Source: Paeniglutamicibacter psychrophenolicus (GTDB lineage: Bacteria > Actinomycetota > Actinomycetes > Actinomycetales > Micrococcaceae). Taken from it: a stretch of 64,000 nt of DNA. Below the pieces are notes generated by a model. The model was given only the letters and a program-made list of their open reading frames with translations, was not told the DNA's origin and made no database searches. Positions within the stretch are counted from its first letter, which is position 1. Each line of letters starts with the position of its first letter. The position numbers were made by a program, and so were the translations under genes. Positions 9,281-18,188 of this stretch are shown one piece after another. The stretch covers positions 682,001 to 746,000 of the forward strand of contig NZ_JAGIOE010000001.1 in NCBI RefSeq assembly GCF_017876575.1, given 5' to 3'.

Positions 9281-10720
9281 ATGAGCCAGCCACCGAACCA
9301 AGGTCCGCCGAAGCCGCGGCTTGCCCCGATGCGCATCACGGTTCCGAGCCGCAGCGACGCGTTCCTGCGCAAGTTCACCGAGGTCATCGGCGGCCCGCTG
9401 GGCCGGCACAGCAGCCCGGGGCGAATCAACCCCGGTTTCTTCACCGTCGAACGCGTGCTGGTCATCCTCACCGTCATCGCGGCGCTGCTCGCGGTGGTCT
9501 CGAAGAACGCTTGCCGGCTCAACGGCTGGGGCGGGACCAACTCGTATGCCTGGGCCTGCTATTCGGACTGGACCGCGCTCTTCCACGCCCGCGGATTTGC
9601 GGAGAACGCCTTTGCGCCCTTCGCCTCCGGCGCCCAGTTCGAGTACCCGGTGCTGATGTCGGTCGTCGCCTCGCTGACCGCTGCGCTCATCCCGAAAGGT
9701 GAATTCGACCGGGCCCTGGCCTTCTTCGACCTGAACTTCTTCCTGGTGGCCGGGCTGTGGCTGCTGGTGGTCATAGCCACCGCACGCACCGCCGGGCGCC
9801 GGCCCTGGGATGCGGCAATGGTGGCAGTGGCCCCGGGTCTCATCCTGGCCTCCACCATCAACTGGGACATGTGGGCCGTGGCCTTCCTGGCCCTGGCCAT
9901 GCTGGCCTGGTCGCGGCAGGCCATCTTCCTGGCCGGGGTGCTCATCGGACTGGGCACGGCGATGAAGGTCTTCCCGCTGCTTTTCTTCGGGGCCGTGATC
10001 GTGCTGGCCATCCGCACCGGGCGCTACAAGCCGCTGTGGGTTTCCCTGGCCGGGGCCGGCATGTCGTGGCTGGTGGTGAACCTGCCGCTGGCGGTGATGA
10101 ACTTCGACGCGTGGAGGCACTTCTTTTCCTTCACCGAGGACCGCGGGGCCGGACTGTCCTCCTTCTGGCACATCTGGAACGTCACCGCCGGCGTGGTGCC
10201 GGGGATGCCGCCCCTGGGCGCTTCAGCCATCAACGCCCTGGCCCTGGGGCTCTTTGTGGCCAGCTGCGCGGGGATCGCCTACCTGGGGCTGCGCGCGCCC
10301 GTGGCCCCGCGGTTGGGCCAGCTGGTGTTCCTCATCGTCGCCTCCTTCATCCTGTTCAACAAGGTCTACTCGCCGCAATTCGTGGTGTGGCTGATCCCGC
10401 TGGCGGCACTTGCCTGGCCCAAGTGGAAGGACTTCCTGATCTGGCAGCTCTTCGAGGTGCTGCACTTCTGGGCCATTTGGATGTACCTCTACGCCACCAC
10501 CGCCGACATCAAGGCCTCCAACACGTTCCCCACCGCCTTCTACGTGTACGCGGTGCTGGGGCACATGATCGCCACCGGGTATTTGATGTACCGGGTGAGC
10601 CAGTCGATGTTCGACCCGGACCTGGACCCGGTGCGCCGGGTGGGACAGGAAGACCCGCAGGCCGGCGCGTTCGCCGGGGCGGAAGACAAGTTCGTGTTGG
10701 GAGCAAGACATGGCGCATGA
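9281..10720 (+). CDS. GT87-like (DUF2029) integral membrane glycosyltransferase family protein
   Basis: A 479-residue membrane protein with about 10-11 predicted transmembrane helices. After a cytoplasmic proline-rich N-terminus, helix 1 is VLVILTVIAALLAVVS. A periplasmic loop (NGWGGTNSYAWACYSDW, then AEN.FAP.....FEYPVL) matches the GT87/DUF2029 family, whose mycobacterial members are polyprenyl-phosphomannose mannosyltransferases. A likely role is transfer of a sugar from a lipid carrier to an envelope glycan; this is inference from the family. Its 3-prime end overlaps the next gene by 11 bases, so the FAD oxidoreductase is probably co-translated. Confidence 0.82.
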   Translation: MSQPPNQGPPKPRLAPMRITVPSRSDAFLRKFTEVIGGPLGRHSSPGRINPGFFTVERVLVILTVIAALLAVVSKNACRLNGWGGTNSYAWACYSDWTALFHARGFAENAFAPFASGAQFEYPVLMSVVASLTAALIPKGEFDRALAFFDLNFFLVAGLWLLVVIATARTAGRRPWDAAMVAVAPGLILASTINWDMWAVAFLALAMLAWSRQAIFLAGVLIGLGTAMKVFPLLFFGAVIVLAIRTGRYKPLWVSLAGAGMSWLVVNLPLAVMNFDAWRHFFSFTEDRGAGLSSFWHIWNVTAGVVPGMPPLGASAINALALGLFVASCAGIAYLGLRAPVAPRLGQLVFLIVASFILFNKVYSPQFVVWLIPLAALAWPKWKDFLIWQLFEVLHFWAIWMYLYATTADIKASNTFPTAFYVYAVLGHMIATGYLMYRVSQSMFDPDLDPVRRVGQEDPQAGAFAGAEDKFVLGARHGA

Positions 10721-12122
10721 CGCCGCAGTGATCGGGGCAGGACCCAACGGGTTGGCCGCCGCAGTGACGCTGGCCCGCGCCGGGCTCTCGGTGCGGCTCA
10801 TCGAGCGCAACGCCACCGTCGGCGGGGCCGCGCGCACCCAGGAGCTCGGCTACCCCGGCGCCATCCACGACCTGGGCTCGGCGGTGCACCCGATGGCCCT
10901 GGTATCCCCGTTCTTCAGGCAGATCGGACTGCGCGAGCATGTCGACTTCGTGGTTCCCGAGATCTCCTTCGCGCACCCCCTGGCCGACGGTCGGGCCGGC
11001 ATTGCCTGGCGGGACCTGGAACGGACCGTAGCGGGTCTGGCCAGCGAGGGGCCCGGCTACGGGAAGGTGTTCGGACCGGTCGTGCGCCGCATGGGCCAGA
11101 CCTCCGACATGCTGATGCACCCGCTGCTGCGCATCCCCAGGCACCCGGCGGCGTTGGCGATCTTCGGGTTGCGTGCCGCCCAATTGATGGTGCCAGGGCT
11201 GGGCACCGGTCCGATGGCCGCGGCGATGATCGCCGGTTGCGGCGCCCACACCGCCGGCGGCGGGCGCGGCCCGGCAGCCACCGGGGCCGGGCTCTTCCTC
11301 GGGGCCGCGGCGCACTCGGGAGGCTGGCCGATCCCGATCGGCGGTTCGCAGGCGATCTCCGACGCGCTGGCGGGCATGCTCGTCTCGGCAGGCGGCAGCA
11401 TCGAGCTGGACACCGAGGTCACCGACCTGGCCCAGCTCCCCGAAAAGACCGTCTTGTTCGACACCTCGCCCGAGGCCATGGCCTCCATCGCCGGCAGCGT
11501 CCTGCCGCAGAAGTACACCAAGGTCCTCACCGGGACGCGCCGGCCCCCGGGATCCTGCCTCATCCACTACGTGCTCAATGCGCCGGTGCCGTGGCGCAAC
11601 CCGGAGCTTGCCGATGCCGGAACCATCCACCTGGGCGGCACCGCAGCGCAGATCGGGCGGGAGGAACGCCGGGTGCGCACCGATGTCTCGTCCGTGCCCT
11701 ACGCGATCGTGTCCCAACCCAGCCGCTTCGATGCAAGCCGGGCCCCGGAGGGCAAGCACGTGCTCTGGGCCTATTGCCACGTGCCCAACGGAAACCCGGC
11801 GGACCTAACAACCGTGATGAACCGCCAGCTCGAGGCAGTGGCCCCGGGCTTCACCGACACCATCGAATATTCCCAGGCGGTCACCGCCCCGGGATTGGCC
11901 GCACAGAACCCCAATCTGGTCGGCGGGGACCTCTCGGGCGGGGCGACGGACATGCGCGGCATGCTGATCCGCCCCACGCTGTCCACCGATCCGTGGCGGA
12001 CCCCGGCCAAGGGAATCTACCTGGCCTCCAGCTCGACCCCGCCGGGGCCCTCCGTGCACGGAATGTCTGGCCACCTGGCGGCCAAGAGCGCGCTGCGCCA
12101 CGAGTTCGGGATCCAGCGCTAG
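10710..12122 (+). CDS. NAD(P)/FAD-dependent oxidoreductase (phytoene desaturase-like)
   Basis: The 470-residue flavoprotein has an N-terminal FAD-binding Rossmann fold, VIGAGPNGLAAAVTLARAG, with the acidic residue at the end of strand two (LIERN). The GGAARTQELGYPGAIHDLGS region and a C-terminal GIYLASSSTPPGPSVHGMSG FAD-contact motif are typical of amine oxidase/phytoene dehydrogenase-like enzymes. The start overlaps the GT87 gene by 11 bases. There are no carotenoid genes nearby, so a carotenoid role is not supported. The substrate is unknown. Confidence 0.85.
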   Translation: MAHDAAVIGAGPNGLAAAVTLARAGLSVRLIERNATVGGAARTQELGYPGAIHDLGSAVHPMALVSPFFRQIGLREHVDFVVPEISFAHPLADGRAGIAWRDLERTVAGLASEGPGYGKVFGPVVRRMGQTSDMLMHPLLRIPRHPAALAIFGLRAAQLMVPGLGTGPMAAAMIAGCGAHTAGGGRGPAATGAGLFLGAAAHSGGWPIPIGGSQAISDALAGMLVSAGGSIELDTEVTDLAQLPEKTVLFDTSPEAMASIAGSVLPQKYTKVLTGTRRPPGSCLIHYVLNAPVPWRNPELADAGTIHLGGTAAQIGREERRVRTDVSSVPYAIVSQPSRFDASRAPEGKHVLWAYCHVPNGNPADLTTVMNRQLEAVAPGFTDTIEYSQAVTAPGLAAQNPNLVGGDLSGGATDMRGMLIRPTLSTDPWRTPAKGIYLASSSTPPGPSVHGMSGHLAAKSALRHEFGIQR

Positions 12123-12291
12123 GCAGCGAGATTCCGCGAAGAAAATGCCCAAGGAAAAACCTGGACTCCCTCATGCATCCATGGACCTTGCTGGATTCGG
12201 CCTTGAACCGGTGAAGCCCCGGCCGTTCCAGGGAGAATGCTGGCCCTTGGACTCAACCATTCGGTGGAGCCGGCCCGCGGGTGGGCGGCGC

Positions 12292-12297
12292 TACGCT
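12292..12297 (+). promoter_or_regulatory. Putative -10 element of the first sensor kinase gene (leaderless)
   Basis: TACGCT ends seven bases before the GTG at 12305, supporting that codon over the upstream GTG at 12281. Confidence 0.45.
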
Positions 12298-12304
12298 GGG
12301 TGAT

Positions 12305-13606
12305 GTGACCATTCCCGCCGCGCAACCGAGACCAGGTGCCGAACCGCGTTCCCTTGAGACCCAAGCGGGCTCGGCCGGCGAGATGGTGCTGCGCGTCCTG
12401 CGCGTGGGGCTGCACGTTGGTTTCGCCGCGCTGCTGGGCGTCGGACTCATCCGAGTGCTGCTCTCCGAACCGAGCATGGCCCGGCGGATCACGGCGATCG
12501 CCTTGACCGCTCTGCTTGCCGGCCTCTACCTGGCCGGAACCATCCAGGAGAAGCGGCATTCCGCCGGACGTGCACCGAGCACCGTGCGCTGGGCCAAGTG
12601 GTGGCTGGCCGGGGTCGTGGTGCTGTGGCTGGTGCTGCTCTACCTGCACGCCGACTATTCCTGGTTGGCGTTCCCGCTCTTCTTCCTGCACCTGCACATC
12701 CTGGGACACCGGCACTCGCTCTTTGCCGTCGCGATGCTGACGGCCGCGGTCGTTGCCGCCGGCTGGTACCACTCCGGATCGCTCGCGCTGCCCCAGGTCC
12801 TGGGCCCGGTGGTCGGGGCGATCTTCGCGGTCATCATGGGCATGGCCTACCGGGCGCTGTACACCGAGGGCGTTAACCAGCGACTGGCCCTGGACGAACT
12901 GCGCGCCACCCGGGCGGCGCTCGCCGAGGAACAGCACCGTGCCGGGACCCTGGCCGAGCGCACCCGGCTGGCCCGCGAAATCCACGACACCCTGGCCCAG
13001 GGGCTCTCCAGCATCGTCTTGGTCTCCCGCTCCGCCTCCGCGGCCCTGGCCGCGGGGGACACGCAGGCAGCGGCCGAACGGCTCGAGACCATCGGGGCCA
13101 CGGCCTCCGAGAACCTGGCCGAGGCGCGCGATTTCGTCGCCGACCTGTCCTCGGCCGGAGACGGAGCACGCTCCCTGGCCGGGCGGTTGCGCAGGCTCTG
13201 CGCCTCCACCGAACGCACCGCTATGGCCGCCGGCCGCGGATTCGACGTGGTCTTCCGGCAGGACGGAACCGCGACCCCGTTGCCGGCGGAGGTTGCCGCC
13301 GCGCTCTGGCGTGCGGCCCAGTCCGGTTTGGCCAACGTCGCCGCCCACGCCCACGCCTCCCGCGCGGTCTTGAGCCTGGGCTACCTGCCCGACGCCGTCA
13401 CCCTGGACATCTTCGACGACGGGGACGGCATGGACACCGGAGAGATCCCGGCCAAGCCGCGCGCCGACGGCACCGGGTACGGCCTGGCCGGCCTGCGAGA
13501 GCGCCTGGGCCTGCTCGGCGGATCCCTGGAGATCGAATCCGCACCCGGGGAGGGGACGGTATTGGCCGTCCGCATCCCGCTGACCACCGCAGAAAGCAGC
13601 TTGTGA
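12305..13606 (+). CDS. Sensor histidine kinase, DesK/NarL-partner type (system 1)
   Basis: A 433-residue membrane kinase. An N-terminal module of about five or six helices (roughly residues 25-185) is followed by a HisKA_3 dimerisation domain, with the phospho-accepting His near residue 226 in REIHDTLAQGLSS. The HATPase domain has a D-x-G box (FDDGDGMD) and GTGYGLAGLRERL. The sensor has no large extracellular domain, so it probably senses within or at the membrane. The stop TGA shares its last base with the ATG of the partner regulator. The GTG at 12305 is chosen because a TACGCT hexamer lies at leaderless spacing. The stimulus is unknown; target genes may be elsewhere. Confidence 0.88.
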   Translation: MTIPAAQPRPGAEPRSLETQAGSAGEMVLRVLRVGLHVGFAALLGVGLIRVLLSEPSMARRITAIALTALLAGLYLAGTIQEKRHSAGRAPSTVRWAKWWLAGVVVLWLVLLYLHADYSWLAFPLFFLHLHILGHRHSLFAVAMLTAAVVAAGWYHSGSLALPQVLGPVVGAIFAVIMGMAYRALYTEGVNQRLALDELRATRAALAEEQHRAGTLAERTRLAREIHDTLAQGLSSIVLVSRSASAALAAGDTQAAAERLETIGATASENLAEARDFVADLSSAGDGARSLAGRLRRLCASTERTAMAAGRGFDVVFRQDGTATPLPAEVAAALWRAAQSGLANVAAHAHASRAVLSLGYLPDAVTLDIFDDGDGMDTGEIPAKPRADGTGYGLAGLRERLGLLGGSLEIESAPGEGTVLAVRIPLTTAESSL

Positions 13607-14241
13607 TGCCCAACCTGAAGATCATGCTCGTCGATGACCACCCCGTGGTGCGCGCGGGCCTGCGCGCGGTCCTCACCGAGCAGGGCGGGTTGTCGGTGCT
13701 GGCCGAGGCCGGTGACGGAGCTGCCGCCCTGGCACAGCTCGAACGACTGAAGACCCTTGGCCAGCACGTGGATGTGGTGCTCATGGACCTGCAGATGGAC
13801 GGCATGGACGGGGTCACGGCCACCGCGAAGATCCGCGCCCAAGGGGGGCCGCCGGTGTTGATCCTGACCACCTACGACTCGGACGCGGACATCCGGGCGG
13901 CGCTGGATGCCGGGGCTGCGGGTTACCTGCTCAAGGATGCCCCGCTGCCCGACGTGCTGGCGGCGGTCGAAGCAGCGGCGGCCGGGGAACAGGTCCTCTC
14001 GGCGGACATTGCCGCGCGCATCACCCCCGAAGCACGTGCCAACTCCACCGACCTGAGCCCGCGCGAACTCGAGCTGCTGCAGCTGCTGGCCCGCGGGCAA
14101 AGCAACAAGGAGATCGCCGGCGAACTGTTCATCTCCCAATCCACGGTCAAGACGCACCTGATCCACATCTACGACAAGCTCGGGGTCGACAACCGCACCG
14201 CTGCCATCGACAGGGCCCGGGGCAGCCGCCTGATCCGCTAG
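13606..14241 (+). CDS. Response regulator, NarL/FixJ family (system 1)
   Basis: A 211-residue regulator. The receiver domain has the acidic pair in LVDDHP, phospho-acceptor Asp61 in VVLMDLQMDG, and the conserved Lys in LLKDAP. The LuxR-type helix-turn-helix is at the C-terminus (LSPRELELLQLLARGQSNKE and STVKTHLIHIYDKLGV). It is coupled to the upstream kinase (TGATG junction). A GTG at 13603 is possible, but ATG 13606 gives the standard N-terminus. Its stop codon overlaps the stop of the convergent lipase gene in a shared CTAG. Confidence 0.9.
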   Translation: MPNLKIMLVDDHPVVRAGLRAVLTEQGGLSVLAEAGDGAAALAQLERLKTLGQHVDVVLMDLQMDGMDGVTATAKIRAQGGPPVLILTTYDSDADIRAALDAGAAGYLLKDAPLPDVLAAVEAAAAGEQVLSADIAARITPEARANSTDLSPRELELLQLLARGQSNKEIAGELFISQSTVKTHLIHIYDKLGVDNRTAAIDRARGSRLIR

Positions 14242-14969
14242 CTTTCCGCGGCCGACTTCGCGCGCAGCGCCTCCAGCATGAGCGGCTCCATCTTGTCCCG
14301 CAGGTGGTGGTTTCCCGCCACCGAGGGATGCAGTCCGTCCGGTCCCACGAACCGGTCGAGGTCCTCGACGAGCCAGCCCTCGGCGATGGGATCGACGAAA
14401 CGGGCCCCGACTGCATGCGCAGCCCGCTCGAGAACGTCCCGCAGGGCCAGGCGCCTGGTCTCGGGGCGGGCGCTGTAGGCCGGCGGCCCGACCACCAGGA
14501 AGGTGGCATGCGGGGCCTGCTGCCGGGCGGAGGCGTAGATTTCGGCGATGACCGGAGCCAGGTCCGCCGGATCGTGGCGCAGGTCGTTGACCGAGCCGAA
14601 GAACATCACGAGGTCGGCCTTCGGCGTCACCGCCTGCTCCACCTGCCATGCGAAGGTGGTGCCGGTGAGGCCGAGGTTCAGGTAGCCGCTTCCGTTTTGT
14701 GCGGCATTGTGGATCTCCAGCGGCACAGCGCCGTCCCGGGGCGAGGTGGCGATGAGGTTCGGCCACGCGTGCTGCGGGCCGGTGCCAAAGCCGGTGCTCA
14801 GCGAATCTCCAATGACCACCACGTTGCGCACGGGTGACGGCAAGGCCGAGGGGCTTGCAGGGGACGGTGCGGCGGGACCGACCGCCTGGCAGCCGGTGAT
14901 GACCAACGTCGCGCACAGGGACAGCAGGACAAGGACTGCCGTGCCTTGCCGGTTCTTTCGCCGGGCCAT
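14238..14969 (-). CDS. Secreted lipoprotein, SGNH/GDSL hydrolase
   Basis: The 243-residue protein has a lipoprotein signal peptide: a basic start MARRKNRQG, a hydrophobic core, and lipobox VITGC. The SGNH blocks are VVVIGDSLSTGFG (nucleophile Ser), FFGSVNDLRH (block III-like) and PDGLHPSVAGN (block V with the catalytic Asp and His). It is expected to be a membrane-anchored extracellular esterase or lipase. The start at 14969 follows AAAGGAAAAG; upstream codons in the same frame belong to the neighbouring region. It may be co-transcribed with the lipoprotein gene to its right, 59 bases away. The substrate is unknown. Confidence 0.87.
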   Translation of the reverse strand: MARRKNRQGTAVLVLLSLCATLVITGCQAVGPAAPSPASPSALPSPVRNVVVIGDSLSTGFGTGPQHAWPNLIATSPRDGAVPLEIHNAAQNGSGYLNLGLTGTTFAWQVEQAVTPKADLVMFFGSVNDLRHDPADLAPVIAEIYASARQQAPHATFLVVGPPAYSARPETRRLALRDVLERAAHAVGARFVDPIAEGWLVEDLDRFVGPDGLHPSVAGNHHLRDKMEPLMLEALRAKSAAES

Positions 14970-15028
14970 GATCTTTTCCTTTGCTTGGCCAACGGATTTC
15001 CGGGTATTTCCGCCCACGATGAGCCGTT

Positions 15029-15670
15029 TCAGGCTTTCGGGCAGAATTCTTCCCGGGCCAAGGCCGCCGGGGAACCATCCGGCTCCTCGGGGGCCAGGGT
15101 GCAGTCGATGATGCCGAACTCGGTGTTGTTCCAGGTGCGGAGCGTACCGCGGGCTTCGTTGTTCCCGCACGACAAGGTGAACGGCAAGCTCGCCTCCTCG
15201 ACGGCACTGAAACTCACAATCCTGCCGTTTTCGGGGGCCTCTTCGACGGCCATTTCCACCCTATCGACCCCTTCCAGGAACCCGTCCGCGGGAAAACCGG
15301 TGTCCTCGCTGATCTTCTGGGTGAAGCGCGTCAGATCCGGGGGTCCATCGCCATCGAAGGTGATGACCGGGAGGTAGTCGCCGTCCAGGACAAGGTGGCC
15401 GGAGTGCCCATTGGCGTCCGTTACCACCTCCATGGCAGCGAAGACCTTCCAGCCCCCGATCAGTAGCTCACCTGCCGTGGCGACAGGATCCTGGCAGTAC
15501 TCCCAGGCGCCGGGAATGGCGGAGGCCGACTGGGCCGGTGCGGCGACCGGGGGATCTTGCAAGGGCCCGGGGTCGTCCAACGGGACACACCCGGCAAGCA
15601 GCAAGACCGCTGCCGCCAGCGATGGGACGACCAGGGCACGCCTTGCCGCGCCGCGAACAGTTGCCTTCAC
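15029..15670 (-). CDS. Hypothetical secreted lipoprotein
   Basis: A 213-residue protein of unknown function. The signal peptide begins VKATVRGAARRALVV and ends in lipobox LLAGC, so it is predicted to be membrane-anchored outside the cell. The mature part starts with a proline-rich linker. Three cysteines (in YCQDP, LSCGNN and IDCTL) could form disulphides outside the cell. The start is the GTG at 15670 behind AGGGGGAAA; a TTG at 15703 would place extra charged residues before the signal peptide. It is read in the same direction as the GDSL lipoprotein and just downstream of the CPBP protease gene. I do not recognise the family. Confidence 0.7.
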   Translation of the reverse strand: MKATVRGAARRALVVPSLAAAVLLLAGCVPLDDPGPLQDPPVAAPAQSASAIPGAWEYCQDPVATAGELLIGGWKVFAAMEVVTDANGHSGHLVLDGDYLPVITFDGDGPPDLTRFTQKISEDTGFPADGFLEGVDRVEMAVEEAPENGRIVSFSAVEEASLPFTLSCGNNEARGTLRTWNNTEFGIIDCTLAPEEPDGSPAALAREEFCPKA

Positions 15671-15740
15671 CGATTTCCCCCTGATGTTGCTCTTTGGCCC
15701 CAACCTATACCGTGGCGGCGGTCGAACTCCGCAAGGTGCC

Positions 15741-16814
15741 TCAGTGCGCCGGCGGTGCGTCCCACGGCCCGGGCTGCGCCCAGGGTCCGGGGGAAGCGGG
15801 TGCGGGTGTTGGCGCCGGCGGAACGGACCGGCGCTGGATGTTGCGCCTGTTCGCCAGCTTCACGATGACCAGGACGAACACCGAGGTGGTGATGATCGAG
15901 GCGATCAGGCTTGGCAGGTCGCTTTCGGTGGCGCTGACATCGACCAGCCCGATGGCACCCAAGCCGAAGATCACGGAGTTGTTCACCACGTGCAGCGCGA
16001 TGGCCGCCTCCAGCCCGCCGGTGCGCCAGGCCAGCCAGCCCGCGGCCAGGGCAAAGAAGCCAACATCCAGCTGCCCGTAGATGTCGTACATGTGCCCGGC
16101 CATGAACAACGGGATGGGCAGCAGGATCGCGAAGGCGGGGTGGCGCAGCCAGCCGCCGATCAGCTGCATCAGGTAGCCGCGGAACACGTACTCCTCGGCC
16201 GTGGCCTGGAACGGAACCAGGAGCAAGGTCAGGGCCAGCATCATCCACATGTCCGGTGCGTTGAAGTCCGGTGCGAAGCCGTGCCCCGCCACGGCATCCA
16301 GTGCGAAGGAGAGCCCGAAGCTCAGTGCCAGGACCGCCAGGGCCACGACCATGCATTGGCCCAGCCAGCCCCAGCGCATGCGCCCGGTGACCGAGGTCAG
16401 CGAGCCGACCTTCTGCACGTTCATCATCCGGGTGGCCAACAGGATCACCGGCAGCATCACGATCAGGGTGGCCATGGAGAGCATGAAGACGGCCGGGTCG
16501 GACATGTCGATGTTGGTCGTGTCCATGACGACCGCATCCATGGAGGCCTCCAGCTCCGGATTGCCGAGCGCGACGAAAACGAAAACGATCCCCGCCAGCA
16601 GCATGAGGCCCACGTACAGGCCCAGGGCGATGAGCCCCACCATGAGCGGCTTCCACCAGCGATAGGCGCCATAGGTGCGGGCCAGCCGGTGGTACTCCAG
16701 CGGTTCGGCCGGGATGGGTGCCGGGGCCGGGACCACCGGACCCCAGTAGGCGGGGTGGGCTCCGGGCTGCGGGCCGTGCGCCGGCGGCGGGTACGGCGGT
16801 GGAATGGTGTTCAT
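15741..16814 (-). CDS. CPBP family intramembrane metalloprotease
   Basis: A 357-residue membrane protein. A proline-rich cytoplasmic N-terminus (MNTIPPPYPPPAHGPQPG) is followed by about eight helices. The CPBP (Abi/CAAX) motifs are present: AEEYVFRGYL (Glu-Glu and Arg), FMAGHMYD (His), and ALHVVNNS (His and Asn). These form the catalytic site of Rce1-like proteases; in bacteria many members serve in bacteriocin self-immunity or have unknown roles. The C-terminus is again Pro/Gly-rich. No bacteriocin gene is visible nearby. The gene diverges from the second sensor kinase. Confidence 0.87.
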   Translation of the reverse strand: MNTIPPPYPPPAHGPQPGAHPAYWGPVVPAPAPIPAEPLEYHRLARTYGAYRWWKPLMVGLIALGLYVGLMLLAGIVFVFVALGNPELEASMDAVVMDTTNIDMSDPAVFMLSMATLIVMLPVILLATRMMNVQKVGSLTSVTGRMRWGWLGQCMVVALAVLALSFGLSFALDAVAGHGFAPDFNAPDMWMMLALTLLLVPFQATAEEYVFRGYLMQLIGGWLRHPAFAILLPIPLFMAGHMYDIYGQLDVGFFALAAGWLAWRTGGLEAAIALHVVNNSVIFGLGAIGLVDVSATESDLPSLIASIITTSVFVLVIVKLANRRNIQRRSVPPAPTPAPASPGPWAQPGPWDAPPAH

Positions 16815-16934
16815 GCCACCATTCTGTATCAGTTGGCGCCTTGTTTGCCTCGACAATTCGGACGATCTTTTCGCTTCCGCCGGGGTAGGGGAATGTGGTC
16901 CTTTCGGCCGATTCCCGTGCGTTCGCGCCGCCGG

Positions 16935-16940
16935 TAACGT
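16935..16940 (+). promoter_or_regulatory. Putative -10 element of the second sensor kinase gene (leaderless)
   Basis: TAACGT ends seven bases before the ATG at 16948. No ribosome binding site is visible. Confidence 0.45.
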
Positions 16941-16947
16941 TAAGCCA

Positions 16948-18183
16948 ATGACCACAGTGAATGCAGCTCCAGCCAAGGCATCGATGCTGCGCGCAATCCT
17001 CGCGCATTCGTGGCGGCTGGCTCTGGGGCTGCTGTTGGGGTTCCTGGGTTTCGGGATGGTCTACGAGGGGTATTCCCCCGACAACCCCGCGGACGTGGAC
17101 GCGGTGGGGCTCGTGATCGGGTTGGACATCCTCTGCGGGCTGGCGGCATTCGTGCTGTACCCGTTCCGCCACCGATTCCCCGTGCCCGTGGTGGCGGCCC
17201 TCGTGCTCCTTTCCATCCCCTCCGCATTCGCCGCCGGCATCACCATGATGGGGGTGGTGTCCCTGGCCACCCGGCGCAAGCCGTGGGAAATTGCGGGGAT
17301 CTGCGCATTGTTTGTCGGTTCGATGCTGGTCGGCGAACGCCTGGCCGCAACGTTGCTGATTCCGGTGGGCGAGGCCCTGGCCTGGTGGGAAACCGTCCTC
17401 GCAGCCCTGGTGCTGATCACCGTCATGGTGCTCAGCGGCATGTACATCGGGGGACGGCGGCAACTGGCGGCTTCGCAGCGCGAGCAGCTGCACAGTGCCC
17501 AGCGGGAGCGGGAGGCGCAGATCCACGCGGCCAAGGCCGACGAGCGCACCCGCATTGCCCGGGAGATGCATGACGTCCTGGCGCACCGGCTCTCGCTGGT
17601 TGCCCTGCATTCCGGGGCCCTGGAATACCGCAGCGACCTCACGCCGGAGGAAACCCGGCAAACCGCAGGCGTCATCCGCGAGAACTCGCACCTGGCCCTG
17701 GGCGAGCTGCGCGAGGTGCTGGGCATGTTGCGCGACCCCAACACGCTGCGCGAGGACGAATCGGCCAGGCCGCAACCCACGCTGGACCAGCTGGAACAGA
17801 TCCTGGCCGACAGCCGGGCAGCCGGCACCGCAGTCAACCTCGAGCTGGAGCCCGAAACCCGCCAACGGCTGGGAACCCTGCCGCAGAGCACCGGACGCCA
17901 CCTGTACCGGATCATCCAGGAGGTGCTGACCAACGCCCGCCGCCACGCGCCCCGGGAAGAGATCAGGCTTCAGATCGGCGGCGGAGAGAGGCTGTACCTG
18001 CGGACATCCAACAGGCTGGCCGTCGGGCAGCGGGACGCTTCCGGGACGGGGAACCTGCCCGGATCGGGCATGGGGTTGACCGGCCTGGCCGAGCGGGTCC
18101 GGCTGGCCGGCGGGGAATTGTTGATCGAGCCGGAAAACCAGGGTGAATTCGTTTTGAAGGTGTGGTTGCCGTGGGGAACGTAG
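16948..18183 (+). CDS. Sensor histidine kinase, DesK/NarL-partner type (system 2)
   Basis: A 411-residue kinase with roughly six N-terminal helices (residues 20-170). A short coiled coil (REQLHSAQREREAQIHAAKA) leads into the HisKA_3 domain, with the phospho-accepting His208 in REMHDVLAHRLS. The ATPase domain keeps the N box (EVLTNARRHAP) and GSGMGLTGLAERV, but the usual D-x-G box is replaced by RTSNRLAV, a variation seen in some actinobacterial kinases of this class. The start at 16948 has a TAACGT hexamer at leaderless distance. The 3-prime end abuts the partner regulator. The signal is unknown. Confidence 0.87.
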   Translation: MTTVNAAPAKASMLRAILAHSWRLALGLLLGFLGFGMVYEGYSPDNPADVDAVGLVIGLDILCGLAAFVLYPFRHRFPVPVVAALVLLSIPSAFAAGITMMGVVSLATRRKPWEIAGICALFVGSMLVGERLAATLLIPVGEALAWWETVLAALVLITVMVLSGMYIGGRRQLAASQREQLHSAQREREAQIHAAKADERTRIAREMHDVLAHRLSLVALHSGALEYRSDLTPEETRQTAGVIRENSHLALGELREVLGMLRDPNTLREDESARPQPTLDQLEQILADSRAAGTAVNLELEPETRQRLGTLPQSTGRHLYRIIQEVLTNARRHAPREEIRLQIGGGERLYLRTSNRLAVGQRDASGTGNLPGSGMGLTGLAERVRLAGGELLIEPENQGEFVLKVWLPWGT

Positions 18184-18188
18184 TCGAA

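Noticed and set aside
12123-12304. Possible gene between the FAD oxidoreductase and the first kinase
   Set aside because: The 182 bases hold only short shadow frames without a ribosome site. A TACGCT hexamer at its end serves the kinase.
15667-17946. Long minus-strand ORF across the CPBP and second kinase genes
   Set aside because: It overlaps two well-supported genes, and its translation is His/Gly/Gln-rich with no family resemblance.
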